Shown piece after piece: positions 24,961-32,629 of a stretch of 32,730 nucleotides of DNA. Below the pieces are notes generated by a model. That model searched no databases. It had not been told where the DNA came from and was given only the letters and a program-made list of their open reading frames with translations. Where the stretch lies: the NCBI GenBank assembly GCA_937885015.1, contig CALAAS010000010.1:1-32730 (forward strand). The letters run 5' to 3'. Positions within the stretch are counted from its first letter, which is position 1. The number at the start of each line of letters is the position of its first letter. Made by a program: the position numbers and the translations under genes. The DNA is from an uncultured Clostridium sp. (GTDB taxonomy: Bacteria > Bacillota > Clostridia > Lachnospirales > Lachnospiraceae).

Positions 24961-26158
24961 CGCACACCTGGAAGATGTAAAATTTCAGGTAATAGGAGGT
25001 CTCATCCCCGGCCCATAGAATGGGATGGTCTGCCGCCTGAGTGCGGTATTCTACCTGGCGGAGGCGTTTGTGGGCGCCTGTGGCCGCTTCACGGATGGTT
25101 TTGGTAAAGAGCTCCGGTGTCATGAAGTGGGAACAGGAGCAGGTGGCCAGATAACCGTCGTCTTTTACCAGCCGGAGTCCCCTCAGATTGATTTCCCGGT
25201 AGCCTTTTACTGCATTCTTAACGGAGCTTCTGGATTTGGTAAAGGCCGGCGGATCCAGAATTACCACGTCAAACCGTTCGCCCTGGCGCTCCAGCTGCGG
25301 CAAAAGCTCAAAAACGTCTGCGCAGACGAAGGAAGTACGGTCTGAGACGCCGTTGAGAACTGCATTTTCACGGGCCTGAAGAATACCAAGCTCAGAAGCA
25401 TCCACTCCCAGGACGCTGCTGGCTCCGGAAACGGCAGCGTTCAAAGCGAAGGATCCGGTGTGGGTAAAGCAGTCCAGTACCCGTTTGCCGGGACAAAGTC
25501 TCTGGATGGCGCGGCGGTTGTACTTTTGATCCAGGAAAAATCCCGTCTTCTGTCCATCTTTTACATCTACCAGATATCGGACTCCATTTTCGCAGATTTC
25601 TACCTTCGTGTCAAAGGGGGTTCCAATAAAACCCTTGTAGCGTTCCATGCCTTCCTGAAGGCGCACTTTAGCATCACTTCGTTCGTAAATGCCACGGATA
25701 TGGATGCCGTCTTCTCGCAGAACCTGACAGAGTTTTTCAAGTATAACCGGTTTCAGACGGTCTATTCCAAGGGCCAGGGATTCTACCACCAATACATCGG
25801 AAAATTTATCTACCACCAGTCCAGGAAGAAAATCTGCCTCTCCGAAAATAAGACGGCAGCTGTCGGTGTCTACGGTATCCTTTCGGTAATTCCAGGCATT
25901 GCGGACGCGCATTTCCAGAAACTTTTCATCAATTATCGCGTCTTTTCTGCGGGACAGAAGGCGCACGGTCAGCCTGGATTTTGTGTTAATAAAACCGTGT
26001 CCCAGTATATAGCCGTCAAAATCATCCACTCGGACAATATCTCCATTTTCAAAGGTTCCTTCGATTCGTTCAATTTCATTGTCGTAAATCCACATGCCGC
26101 CGGCTTTTAAAGAGCGTGCCTCTCCCTTGCGGATGTGGACAATTGCAGTTGGTTCCAT
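24950..26158 (-). CDS. rlmI: RlmI-like 23S rRNA (cytosine-C5) methyltransferase
   Basis: The 402-residue cytosolic enzyme is a class I SAM-dependent RNA methyltransferase of the RlmI/YccW group, which methylates a cytosine of 23S rRNA. An N-terminal PUA-like RNA-binding domain (1 to about 80, with GHGFINTKSRLTVRLLSR) is followed by an EEHP-like linker domain. The Rossmann catalytic domain contains TGFFLDQKYNRR, VLDCFTHTGSFALNAA for SAM binding, LDPPAFTKS at 301-309 and CSCSHF at 340-345, which supplies the catalytic Cys. Length matches the family (about 390-400). A strong ribosome site, GAAGGGAG, precedes ATG 26158 and the gene has its own promoter. The exact methylated base in this organism is assumed by homology. 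Confidence 0.88.
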   Translation of the reverse strand: MEPTAIVHIRKGEARSLKAGGMWIYDNEIERIEGTFENGDIVRVDDFDGYILGHGFINTKSRLTVRLLSRRKDAIIDEKFLEMRVRNAWNYRKDTVDTDSCRLIFGEADFLPGLVVDKFSDVLVVESLALGIDRLKPVILEKLCQVLREDGIHIRGIYERSDAKVRLQEGMERYKGFIGTPFDTKVEICENGVRYLVDVKDGQKTGFFLDQKYNRRAIQRLCPGKRVLDCFTHTGSFALNAAVSGASSVLGVDASELGILQARENAVLNGVSDRTSFVCADVFELLPQLERQGERFDVVILDPPAFTKSRSSVKNAVKGYREINLRGLRLVKDDGYLATCSCSHFMTPELFTKTIREAATGAHKRLRQVEYRTQAADHPILWAGDETSYYLKFYIFQVCEEK

Positions 26159-26184
26159 TGCAAAACTCCCTTCTTTTTTCTTTC

Positions 26185-26213
26185 AGTATACAGGAGGAGA
26201 CATGGACGTGCAA
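26185..26213 (-). promoter_or_regulatory. Promoter of the RlmI-like gene
   Basis: On the minus strand TTGCAC (26213-26208), a 17-base spacer and TATACT (26190-26185) lie 27 bases before ATG 26158. Confidence 0.55.
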
Positions 26214-26301
26214 GACACAGATTTATACGGTTTTTTTCACAGAACTATCACAAATCCCTGATAGACTATGGAGTATAAAGATAAGAGAGGAGGTTTTCTT
26301 T

Positions 26302-27783
26302 ATGTATCATGAAAACGATAAAGATAGAGAATATGCAAATGCGGAACATAGAGATATGAGTCATGGTGGTTACCATGATTCCCGATATACAGGGAGGCTG
26401 GAGGATGAGCCGGAGACGGGAAATCGGGAGAGTGTGTTAAACGGGGCAGATGAATCCGGAGCGGAGGAAACGACGGGGAACTGGGCAGGAAACAGTTCGG
26501 GTTATTCCGGATCTGCTGGAGGTCCGGATCGCAGTTATATTCCGTCTGAACCGGAAAGAAGAGAGAAAAAACATCGGTCTCTGGCAGGACGCGCTGCTGC
26601 GATTGCTGCCGCAGGAGTTCTGTTTGGATGTGTGGCGGGCGGAACCATGGCTGGTGTGAATATATTGACCAACCGTTTTGCCGGTTCCACGGTCCAGCCG
26701 GAGGCTTTGGCTGATGACAGTCAGCAGCTGGAAACGGAAATTCAGACACAGGGCGTCAACACAGCCGTTCCGGTATCAACGGGCAATGATGTATCTGCCA
26801 TTGTGGAAAAGGCTATGCCTTCGGTGGTGGCAATCAATAATAAAGTGGTTTACACGCAGAATGACTGGTTTTTCGGAACCCAGAAGTATGAAGTGCCCGG
26901 CAGTGGCTCGGGAATTATTGCCAGTGAAAATGAAAATGAGCTTCTGATTGTGACCAATAACCATGTGGTACAGGATTCGGAAGAACTGTCAGTAACCTTT
27001 ATTGACGGCACCAGCGTAAAGGCAGCTGTCAAGGGTACGGATGCAGAAACAGATTTGGCGGTTATTGCGGTACAGCTGTCAGATATTCCACAGGAGACAA
27101 AGGATCAGATTCGGACTGCTCAGCTGGGCGATTCGGATAGTCTGAAGCTGGGGCAGGGGGTTGTAGCCATCGGAAATGCTTTGGGACAGGGACAGTCAGT
27201 AACCGTAGGTTATGTCAGTGCACTGGATAAGAAAGTAACCATTGACAATTATGAGAGAACTCTGCTTCAGGTAGACGCAGCCATCAATCCTGGCAACAGC
27301 GGCGGCGCTCTTCTGAATATGGAAGGAGAGGTAATTGGGATTAATGCAGCCAAGTATGCGGATACAGATGTGGAAGGAATCGGATATGCCATTCCTATTA
27401 CACAGGCAAAGGATATCATTGATGATCTGATGACAAAGACCACCAAAGTAGAAGTGGCGGAGAATGAACAGGGGTATCTGGGAATTCAGCTGCAGAATAT
27501 TGACAGCCGGATGGCAAAGTCCTATGACATGCCGGAGGGTATTTACGTATACAAGATCGTGGAGGGCGGCGCGGCCTCAAAGTCAGATCTGAGAGAGCGG
27601 GATATTATCACGAAATTTGACGGTGAGACGGTCAGAACCGGCGATGATCTGCAGAAAATGCTGACCTATTATAAAGGAGGGACAACGGTTACACTGACGG
27701 TACAATCTCTGGAAAACGGTTCTTACGTGGAACGGGAAATTCCCATCACCCTGGGATACAGGAGTGAGTCGGAAGAGCAGTAG
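26302..27783 (+). CDS. htrA: HtrA/DegP-like membrane-anchored serine protease
   Basis: This 493-residue protein is an S1C-type quality-control protease facing the extracellular side. It has a polar cytosolic start (1 to about 92), one membrane helix (about 95-120, with GVLFGCVAGGTMAGV), a linker, a trypsin-like domain with H221 (TNNHVV), D251 (AETDLAVI) and S333 (NPGNSGGAL), and one PDZ domain (about 395-490). It degrades or refolds misfolded exported proteins. I chose ATG 26302 because AGGAGG (26288-26293) is 8 bases upstream; an open frame extending back to 26116 would overlap the opposite methyltransferase and its promoter. It is followed by a ClpX-like gene after 58 bases. An inverted repeat upstream (26245-26264) may be an operator. 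Confidence 0.92.
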   Translation: MYHENDKDREYANAEHRDMSHGGYHDSRYTGRLEDEPETGNRESVLNGADESGAEETTGNWAGNSSGYSGSAGGPDRSYIPSEPERREKKHRSLAGRAAAIAAAGVLFGCVAGGTMAGVNILTNRFAGSTVQPEALADDSQQLETEIQTQGVNTAVPVSTGNDVSAIVEKAMPSVVAINNKVVYTQNDWFFGTQKYEVPGSGSGIIASENENELLIVTNNHVVQDSEELSVTFIDGTSVKAAVKGTDAETDLAVIAVQLSDIPQETKDQIRTAQLGDSDSLKLGQGVVAIGNALGQGQSVTVGYVSALDKKVTIDNYERTLLQVDAAINPGNSGGALLNMEGEVIGINAAKYADTDVEGIGYAIPITQAKDIIDDLMTKTTKVEVAENEQGYLGIQLQNIDSRMAKSYDMPEGIYVYKIVEGGAASKSDLRERDIITKFDGETVRTGDDLQKMLTYYKGGTTVTLTVQSLENGSYVEREIPITLGYRSESEEQ

Positions 27784-27812
27784 TTTACCTTTTTGCCTGA
27801 ATATGATAGAAT
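27784..27812 (+). promoter_or_regulatory. Promoter of the ClpX-like gene
   Basis: TTTACC (27784-27789), a 17-base spacer and TAGAAT (27807-27812) precede ATG 27842. The minus-35 begins right after the htrA stop. A 7-base inverted repeat, CCTGAAT (27796-27802) and ATTCAGG (27821-27827), brackets the minus-10 and the ribosome site. Confidence 0.45.
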
Positions 27813-27841
27813 AAAGTAACATTCAGGAGGAGGAAACAGCC

Positions 27842-29248
27842 ATGGAAGACAGGCAGAATAACGAAAATGAAGAAAATATGACAAAAAACGGTGGGGATGA
27901 CGAGTATGAGAAAATCTGCTATGTCTGCCGGAGGCCGGAAAGCAAGGCGGGACCGATGATTACGATGCCGGGCGGCATGAATTTCTGCCATACCTGTATG
28001 CAGAAAGCATTTGACGCCGTTTCCCAGAATGGACTGGACTTTAGTAAGCTCCAGAATATGCCGTTTATGAATTTGAATCTGAGCGATATTTCAGCGAATC
28101 CGCCTCAGGACGCGAAGATTCCGGAGAAAAATAAAATCAAAAAGAAAAAAGAGGGGGAGGAGCCGGTTCTGACGATGAAGGACATTCCGGCCCCTCACCG
28201 GATCAAAGCGCAGTTGGATGAGTATGTGATCGGTCAGGAAAGGGCCAAGAAGGCTGTCTCTGTGGCAGTTTACAATCACTATAAGCGTATGATGCTCTGC
28301 CAGGAAAAGGGAAAAGAAGAGAGCGGGGATGAGGTGGAGATTGAGAAGTCCAATATTCTCATGATTGGACCAACCGGAAGCGGAAAGACGTATCTGGTAA
28401 AGACTCTGGCCCGGCTTTTGGATGTACCTCTGGCCATTGCAGATGCCACGTCCCTGACAGAGGCGGGTTACATCGGTGATGATATTGAGAGTGTGGTTTC
28501 CAAGCTTTTGGCGGAAGCGGGAAATGACGTGGAGAGAGCGGAGCACGGCATTATTTTCATTGATGAGATTGACAAGATTGCTAAAAAGAAAAATACCACC
28601 AGCCGCGATGTCAGCGGCGAGTCGGTGCAGCAGGAACTTTTAAAGCTTTTGGAGGGCGGCACGGTGGAGGTGCCGGTGGGGTCCAATCAGAAAAATGCCC
28701 TGACGCCCATGGCAACGGTAAATACGGATCATATTCTGTTCATCTGCGGCGGTGCGTTTCCGGATCTGGATGAGATTATCAAGGAACGGCTGATGAAGGC
28801 GACAACCATGGGTTTCAATGCGCATCTTCGGGATGAATACGATGCGGATCCAGATCTGCTGAGTCGGGTTACCACAGAGGATCTCCGGACTTTCGGGATG
28901 ATTCCGGAGTTTCTGGGTCGGCTTCCGGTTCTTGTGACACTGCAGGGCCTTAGCAGGGAATTTCTGATTCGCATTCTCAGGGAGCCGAAAAATGCAATTT
29001 TAAAGCAGTATGAAAAGCTTCTGGCTATGGATGAGGTGAAGCTGGTGTTTGAGGATGAGGCGCTGTCCTGGATTGCTGAGGAGGCTTTGAAAAAGGAAAC
29101 GGGAGCCAGAGCGCTGCGGGCGATCCTGGAAGATTTTATGTTGGATATCATGTATGAGATTCCCAAAGATCCTGGAATCGGAACGGTGGTAATTACCCGT
29201 TCTTATCTGGAGAAAAGGGGAGGCCCAATGATTGAGATGCGCAGCTGA
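27842..29248 (+). CDS. clpX: ClpX-like AAA+ unfoldase, divergent paralogue
   Basis: The 468-residue protein has the full ClpX layout. An N-terminal zinc-binding domain (C26, C29, C49, C52) is followed by a Lys-rich linker and an AAA+ module with Walker A GPTGSGKT (176-183), pore loop GYIG (209-212), Walker B IIFIDEID with D241-E242, and sensor-2 GARALRAI. ClpX unfolds tagged proteins and feeds them to ClpP. Two functional loops differ from housekeeping ClpX. The segment where the RKH substrate-binding loop should lie reads VGSNQKNALTPM (279-290) with no RKH, and the ClpP-docking IGF tripeptide is replaced by MGF (323-325). The linker and N-terminus are also longer than usual (468 against about 420). 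No clpP or tig gene is adjacent. AGGAGGAGG lies 8 bases upstream of ATG. A second, specialised ClpX is the likely reading. Confidence 0.85.
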   Translation: MEDRQNNENEENMTKNGGDDEYEKICYVCRRPESKAGPMITMPGGMNFCHTCMQKAFDAVSQNGLDFSKLQNMPFMNLNLSDISANPPQDAKIPEKNKIKKKKEGEEPVLTMKDIPAPHRIKAQLDEYVIGQERAKKAVSVAVYNHYKRMMLCQEKGKEESGDEVEIEKSNILMIGPTGSGKTYLVKTLARLLDVPLAIADATSLTEAGYIGDDIESVVSKLLAEAGNDVERAEHGIIFIDEIDKIAKKKNTTSRDVSGESVQQELLKLLEGGTVEVPVGSNQKNALTPMATVNTDHILFICGGAFPDLDEIIKERLMKATTMGFNAHLRDEYDADPDLLSRVTTEDLRTFGMIPEFLGRLPVLVTLQGLSREFLIRILREPKNAILKQYEKLLAMDEVKLVFEDEALSWIAEEALKKETGARALRAILEDFMLDIMYEIPKDPGIGTVVITRSYLEKRGGPMIEMRS

Positions 29249-29299
29249 GAAAACTGAAAAACAATAAGCTGTGCCCTGGAAGGCATAGTGATTGGAACT

Positions 29300-29327
29300 G
29301 GCGGTGCAGGGTTATCCCCGCATCGCC
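29300..29327. other. Strong hairpin across the end of the S8 protease gene
   Basis: GGCGGTGCAGGG (29300-29311), a TTAT loop and CCCCGCATCGCC (29316-29327) pair with about 10 base pairs and one or two irregularities. The loop contains the stop codon of the leftward protease gene. No T-run follows on either strand, so it is not a standard terminator; it could stabilise the mRNA end between the convergent genes. Confidence 0.35.
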
Positions 29328-31018
29328 AGAAATGCGTTATATAGGTCCAGAGTGCCGTAGCCAAATTCACGATTGGGATAGACGGATGAGGGGCGGCGTC
29401 CGGCTCCTCGAATTAAAATGGCCTTGGCAATGGGGGTATTTAGGGCAATGGGCTGCGGGCGGGTCAGGTTCCAGCCCATGAGGATGGCGGCAGCGCCGGC
29501 GGTAACGGCAGCAGCAGCGGAGGTGCCAGTGGCGGTGGCCATGGAGGAACCGGGAGGGGCAGCGGGAACGGCCAGCTCTACACCAGGCGCTGCCAGATCT
29601 GGCTTAATGGTGCCGGTTCTGGAAAAACCGCGGCTGGAGTGAAGATAAATGCTTTCTGTGGCGTGATTATAGGCGGCTACGGTAATGGCAGAGGCAACAT
29701 TGCCGGGGTCTGTAATGGTGGTGTCCGGATCCGGGCGAAGAAAAAAGGTTTCCTCGGAGATAAAGGGATAAATCGGAAGCCAGACATGATATTCGCCCTG
29801 GATGGAGAGGGAGTGGTAGACTCTGAATTTCCAGATTCCGGCGGCTGGCGCCTGAAAGCGAAGGAAAATCAGTTCGTTTCCTGTGCTGGTCTCGGTGGAG
29901 GCATACGTTACAGACAGGGAAGTGCCTTCCAGAAGAAAGAAAAAGTGGCGTTCTTCTCCCGGCGATATGGGAATCTGTCCGGTTTCTTCCCCGGAGGGGG
30001 AATGAACTCCAATGGTATAAAGCTCTGACTCCCGCGCCCATAGCTCCATGGTAAATCCGCGTTCTTTGGGGCCTACCCGCAGTTCCACATCTTCAAAAGG
30101 GGCGTCGGCCTGGAGCATTCCGCGGTAATGGTGTCCGCGTCCGGTTTCATTTCCGGCGGCCAGGACGATGATCTGGCCGTTGGAGCGGCTCAGCTCGGAG
30201 AGGTAGATCCCCAGAGGTGATGCTCCGTTGTGGCTTCCTGTATTGGTGCCGAGTCCCAAAAGGATGACAAGGGGCATATTTTTTTCCCTGGCCAGCATAA
30301 GAAGGTATTTGATGCCCATCATGATATCATTTTCCTGATAGGCGGCGGTATCGGGTTGTATCAGAAAAAAATCCCGCAGATATTCTTTGGCAGGCTTTAG
30401 CTTTACGATGGCAAGACTGGCTTCTGGAGCTGTCCCGGAAAATCCGACACTGGCGCTTCCGGCGGCCAGGGCGGCCATCATGCTTCCATGGCCCAGCGGG
30501 TCGTCAACGGGAAGGAGAGAAAGTGGGTCAGAGGACTGGAGCGCCTGATTGATCTGTTTCTGTGAATAGACAGTTCCGTATTGGAGGCTATAGAGCTGCT
30601 GGGAATTTTGAAGTCCTGCTCCCGGGCGTGTCTGATCCCAGATTCCAAGAATACGGGTAGAGCCATCTGGGTTGCGGAACAGAGGGTTTCGATAGTCGAT
30701 GCCCGTATCTGCGATGCCGATGAGTACGCCGCTGCCACGGTTTCCGAGATTGGGTTGATCGGCTACTTTCAGAATACCGGAGCTGTCCAGGTAGGAGACA
30801 TCCAGGGGGGTATAGAGGGCGGGGATGGAATCATAATTTTCCCGGGTAAGTGAGAGAGGGAGAACTTCCTCCAGAGGGCGGTATAGGACGAGGTATTCGT
30901 TGTTGATAAAATCGTAGCAGAGCTCCTCATTGCTTAAAATCTGCGGGTAGGAGAAGGCGTAGTAGCTGTAAATAAAGTCAGCGAGTTGCTGGGAGGCTGG
31001 ATTTTCACGGCAGTTCAT
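29312..31018 (-). CDS. S8 subtilisin-like peptidase (Csp-like)
   Basis: This 568-residue subtilase has all three catalytic residues: D104 in GIADTGID, H178 in GHGSMMAAL, and S500 in GTSAAAAV. There is a large insert between His and Ser (about 310-420), which forms the beta-sandwich (jelly-roll) domain of clostridial Csp proteases. A short N-terminal region (1 to about 75) resembles the propeptide of that group. CspB-type enzymes activate the germination lytic enzyme SleC in spores, but many Lachnospiraceae carry several related subtilases with unknown roles. No signal peptide or membrane segment is visible, as in Csp proteins. AGGAA lies 8 bases before ATG. The gene converges on the ClpX-like gene with a 63-base gap. 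The protease call is firm; a role in germination is inference. Confidence 0.88.
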   Translation of the reverse strand: MNCRENPASQQLADFIYSYYAFSYPQILSNEELCYDFINNEYLVLYRPLEEVLPLSLTRENYDSIPALYTPLDVSYLDSSGILKVADQPNLGNRGSGVLIGIADTGIDYRNPLFRNPDGSTRILGIWDQTRPGAGLQNSQQLYSLQYGTVYSQKQINQALQSSDPLSLLPVDDPLGHGSMMAALAAGSASVGFSGTAPEASLAIVKLKPAKEYLRDFFLIQPDTAAYQENDIMMGIKYLLMLAREKNMPLVILLGLGTNTGSHNGASPLGIYLSELSRSNGQIIVLAAGNETGRGHHYRGMLQADAPFEDVELRVGPKERGFTMELWARESELYTIGVHSPSGEETGQIPISPGEERHFFFLLEGTSLSVTYASTETSTGNELIFLRFQAPAAGIWKFRVYHSLSIQGEYHVWLPIYPFISEETFFLRPDPDTTITDPGNVASAITVAAYNHATESIYLHSSRGFSRTGTIKPDLAAPGVELAVPAAPPGSSMATATGTSAAAAVTAGAAAILMGWNLTRPQPIALNTPIAKAILIRGAGRRPSSVYPNREFGYGTLDLYNAFLAMRG

Positions 31019-31147
31019 GGCGGATTCCTGATGGCTTTTTAATATGATATGTAAGGGCCCTTCTCTGTGAGCTTTTCCAGGTCAAACGTGCGGACTTCAA
31101 TTGTGCAGGTTTCGGCAAAAACTGTGGGCGCGCGGAGGAAAACCAGG

Positions 31148-31176
31148 TTGTATTGTGAAGGCAAAAGCGTTACAAT
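31148..31176 (+). promoter_or_regulatory. Promoter of the signal-peptidase-II-like gene
   Basis: TTGTAT (31148-31153), a 17-base spacer and TACAAT (31171-31176) lie 40 bases before ATG 31217. The rest of the 198-base gap to the divergent protease gene shows no clear opposite promoter. Confidence 0.45.
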
Positions 31177-31216
31177 AAAAAGAAAAGCGTCTGAATTCCG
31201 GAGAGGAGAGAAAGTT

Positions 31217-31753
31217 ATGCGATATCTGTATCTGATTGCAGGACTATTCGGCCTGGATTACATGATAAAAGAGGAAATAGAGGCCCAGGAGCCAGAGACA
31301 TTTCCCAGAGACCTGGAAAAGAGCGGAGGGAAAATCCGCCTGTATCGAAATCATAACCAGGGATTTTGTTTTGGCATACAAAAAGAGCACCCGGAGCTGG
31401 TGCGCCAGGTGCCTGTTATTTTTACATCCGCTTCTGCGGGGATTCTTGTCTGGCTTCTTACCAGAAGAAAGCCGAAGAAAACGGAATGCATCGGTTTTTC
31501 ACTGATTACAGCGGGGGCTTTGAGCAATCTTCTGGATCGTCTCAAAAGAGGATATGTGGTGGATTACTTCAGCATCCGCGTGAAATATCTGGAAAAGATT
31601 GTGTGGAATCTGGGTGATTTTTTTATTCTGGCCGGCAGTGCACTTCTTGGTGTTTCGGAGTTGGCATCCGGACTCAGAGAGACTGGGCGCCGTCAGAAGG
31701 CTGGCACAAAAGGGCTCCGATGGCCGTGGCGAAAGCAGCATTCGGAGGGATGA
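31217..31753 (+). CDS. Signal peptidase II-like protein (LspA family, divergent)
   Basis: The 178-residue membrane protein resembles lipoprotein signal peptidase. Conserved family positions are recognisable: D14 in the first helix followed by K18, HNQGFCFG for the NxGxxFG loop, N104 and D107 in SNLLDRLKRGYVVDYF, and N131 and D134 in WNLGDFFILAG. D107 and D134 would be the aspartic dyad that cuts lipoproteins in the membrane. Differences are a Gly at 133 where LspA has Ala, a longer polar segment after helix 1 (19-40), and a basic C-terminal tail (about 150-178). GGAGAG is 7 to 8 bases before ATG 31217; a GTG at 31067 is far less likely. Its last 80 bases overlap the opposite pantothenate kinase gene. 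It may be a second LspA-like enzyme rather than the housekeeping one. Confidence 0.75.
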   Translation: MRYLYLIAGLFGLDYMIKEEIEAQEPETFPRDLEKSGGKIRLYRNHNQGFCFGIQKEHPELVRQVPVIFTSASAGILVWLLTRRKPKKTECIGFSLITAGALSNLLDRLKRGYVVDYFSIRVKYLEKIVWNLGDFFILAGSALLGVSELASGLRETGRRQKAGTKGLRWPWRKQHSEG

Positions 31754-32522
31754 TAAAATTCGGGCCAAAGACGTCGGGCATCCGGTTAAATACATCAAAG
31801 GTTTTGGCAGCCGGCGTCAGGCAGGCCAGAGAGCCAGTGAGAACCACGTCCTGGATGGAATCGTTTTTCAGGGCAAAGACGGCCATGACGCCGATATTTT
31901 CATAAATCATGTTGAACAGAGCGGCTGCCATATCGGAATTTGTGGCACCGCTCTTTATCTTGCCGAAATTTGTGGCTGTCAGCTGGGAGGCCAGTCCCGG
32001 AACATCTTCGTTCAGAAGATCTGCAATGCGAAGATCTGCCATGGATTTATCCCCGGCGGCGGCCATTTCGGCCAGGACAAAGATATCGCGGGTGTCCAGA
32101 AAACGGGTTGCAAGGCCGGAAAGGGTGCCGCCGCCGATGCCGCTCCCCCCCAGATGGCGGCACTGCTTTTTTGTGGCCCGTATGAAGGCGGTTCCAGTTC
32201 CCATACTGACCACCAGAGCTTCTTTTTTTCCGGAGAGCGCCAGTCCGCCGCGGCCGATGGCTGGCAGCTCCGGGACGCGGAAGGTGGGGATGCCATATAG
32301 ATTTTCACGGAAAAAGGTGGAGCCAAGTCCGGTCAGCACGATGCGTTCCACGTCCGGGAAAGAGATTTTCTGCTGCTCCAGAAGGCGCCCCAGGACTCCG
32401 TAGGCGCAGGTACGGGGATCATCGGCACTGACCTGCAGTGTGCCGGTCAGGTGCCCCTGTTCATCTATGGCGGCTGCTTTAGTGGTAGAACCGCCGATAT
32501 CAATTCCAATAGATAGCTTCAT
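31674..32522 (-). CDS. coaW: Type II pantothenate kinase
   Basis: This 282-residue enzyme phosphorylates pantothenate with ATP, the first step of coenzyme A synthesis. It belongs to the acetate/sugar-kinase-like (eukaryotic-type) PanK group found in staphylococci and some Clostridia. Visible motifs are GIDIGGSTTK (6-15) for phosphate binding, E85 in VPELPAIGRGG as the probable catalytic Glu, VSMGTGTAF (106-113) and GGSGIGGGTLSGL (125-137). The length is close to the staphylococcal enzyme (267). ATG 32522 has AAAGGA about 12 bases upstream, a long spacing; an upstream extension of the frame to 32678 would cross the promoter and is not credible. The stop lies inside the LspA-like gene. Type II enzymes are usually insensitive to CoA feedback, a family property not visible here. 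Confidence 0.88.
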   Translation of the reverse strand: MKLSIGIDIGGSTTKAAAIDEQGHLTGTLQVSADDPRTCAYGVLGRLLEQQKISFPDVERIVLTGLGSTFFRENLYGIPTFRVPELPAIGRGGLALSGKKEALVVSMGTGTAFIRATKKQCRHLGGSGIGGGTLSGLATRFLDTRDIFVLAEMAAAGDKSMADLRIADLLNEDVPGLASQLTATNFGKIKSGATNSDMAAALFNMIYENIGVMAVFALKNDSIQDVVLTGSLACLTPAAKTFDVFNRMPDVFGPNFIIPPNAAFATAIGALLCQPSDGAQSL

Positions 32523-32576
32523 AGTGATGGTGTATCCTTTCTGTGTGGTAAGGCATGCGAAAACCGGTATGCGTAG

Positions 32577-32609
32577 CGGTATAATGCCTGATTCATAGTC
32601 ATTATACCG
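32577..32609. promoter_or_regulatory. Inverted repeat overlapping the coaW minus-10, candidate operator
   Basis: CGGTATAATG (32577-32586) and CATTATACCG (32600-32609) are perfect 10-base inverted arms separated by 13 bases. The right arm contains the minus-10 TATAAT of the leftward promoter and the left arm contains a TATAAT on the plus strand. A dimeric repressor site is a reasonable reading. Confidence 0.45.
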
Positions 32610-32629
32610 TATTTGCCGACAGGTTGCAA
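32601..32629 (-). promoter_or_regulatory. Promoter of the pantothenate kinase gene
   Basis: On the minus strand TTGCAA (32629-32624), a 17-base spacer and a perfect TATAAT (32606-32601) lie about 78 bases before ATG 32522. Nothing else is recognisable between 32630 and the right end of the window. Confidence 0.65.

Noticed and set aside
26116..26301. N-terminal extension of the HtrA-like frame
   Set aside because: It overlaps the divergent methyltransferase start and its promoter; ATG 26302 has AGGAGG at 8 bases.
31067..31216. N-terminal extension of the LspA-like frame from GTG
   Set aside because: The extension is basic and unlike a signal peptidase, and it crosses the promoter; ATG 31217 has a good ribosome site.
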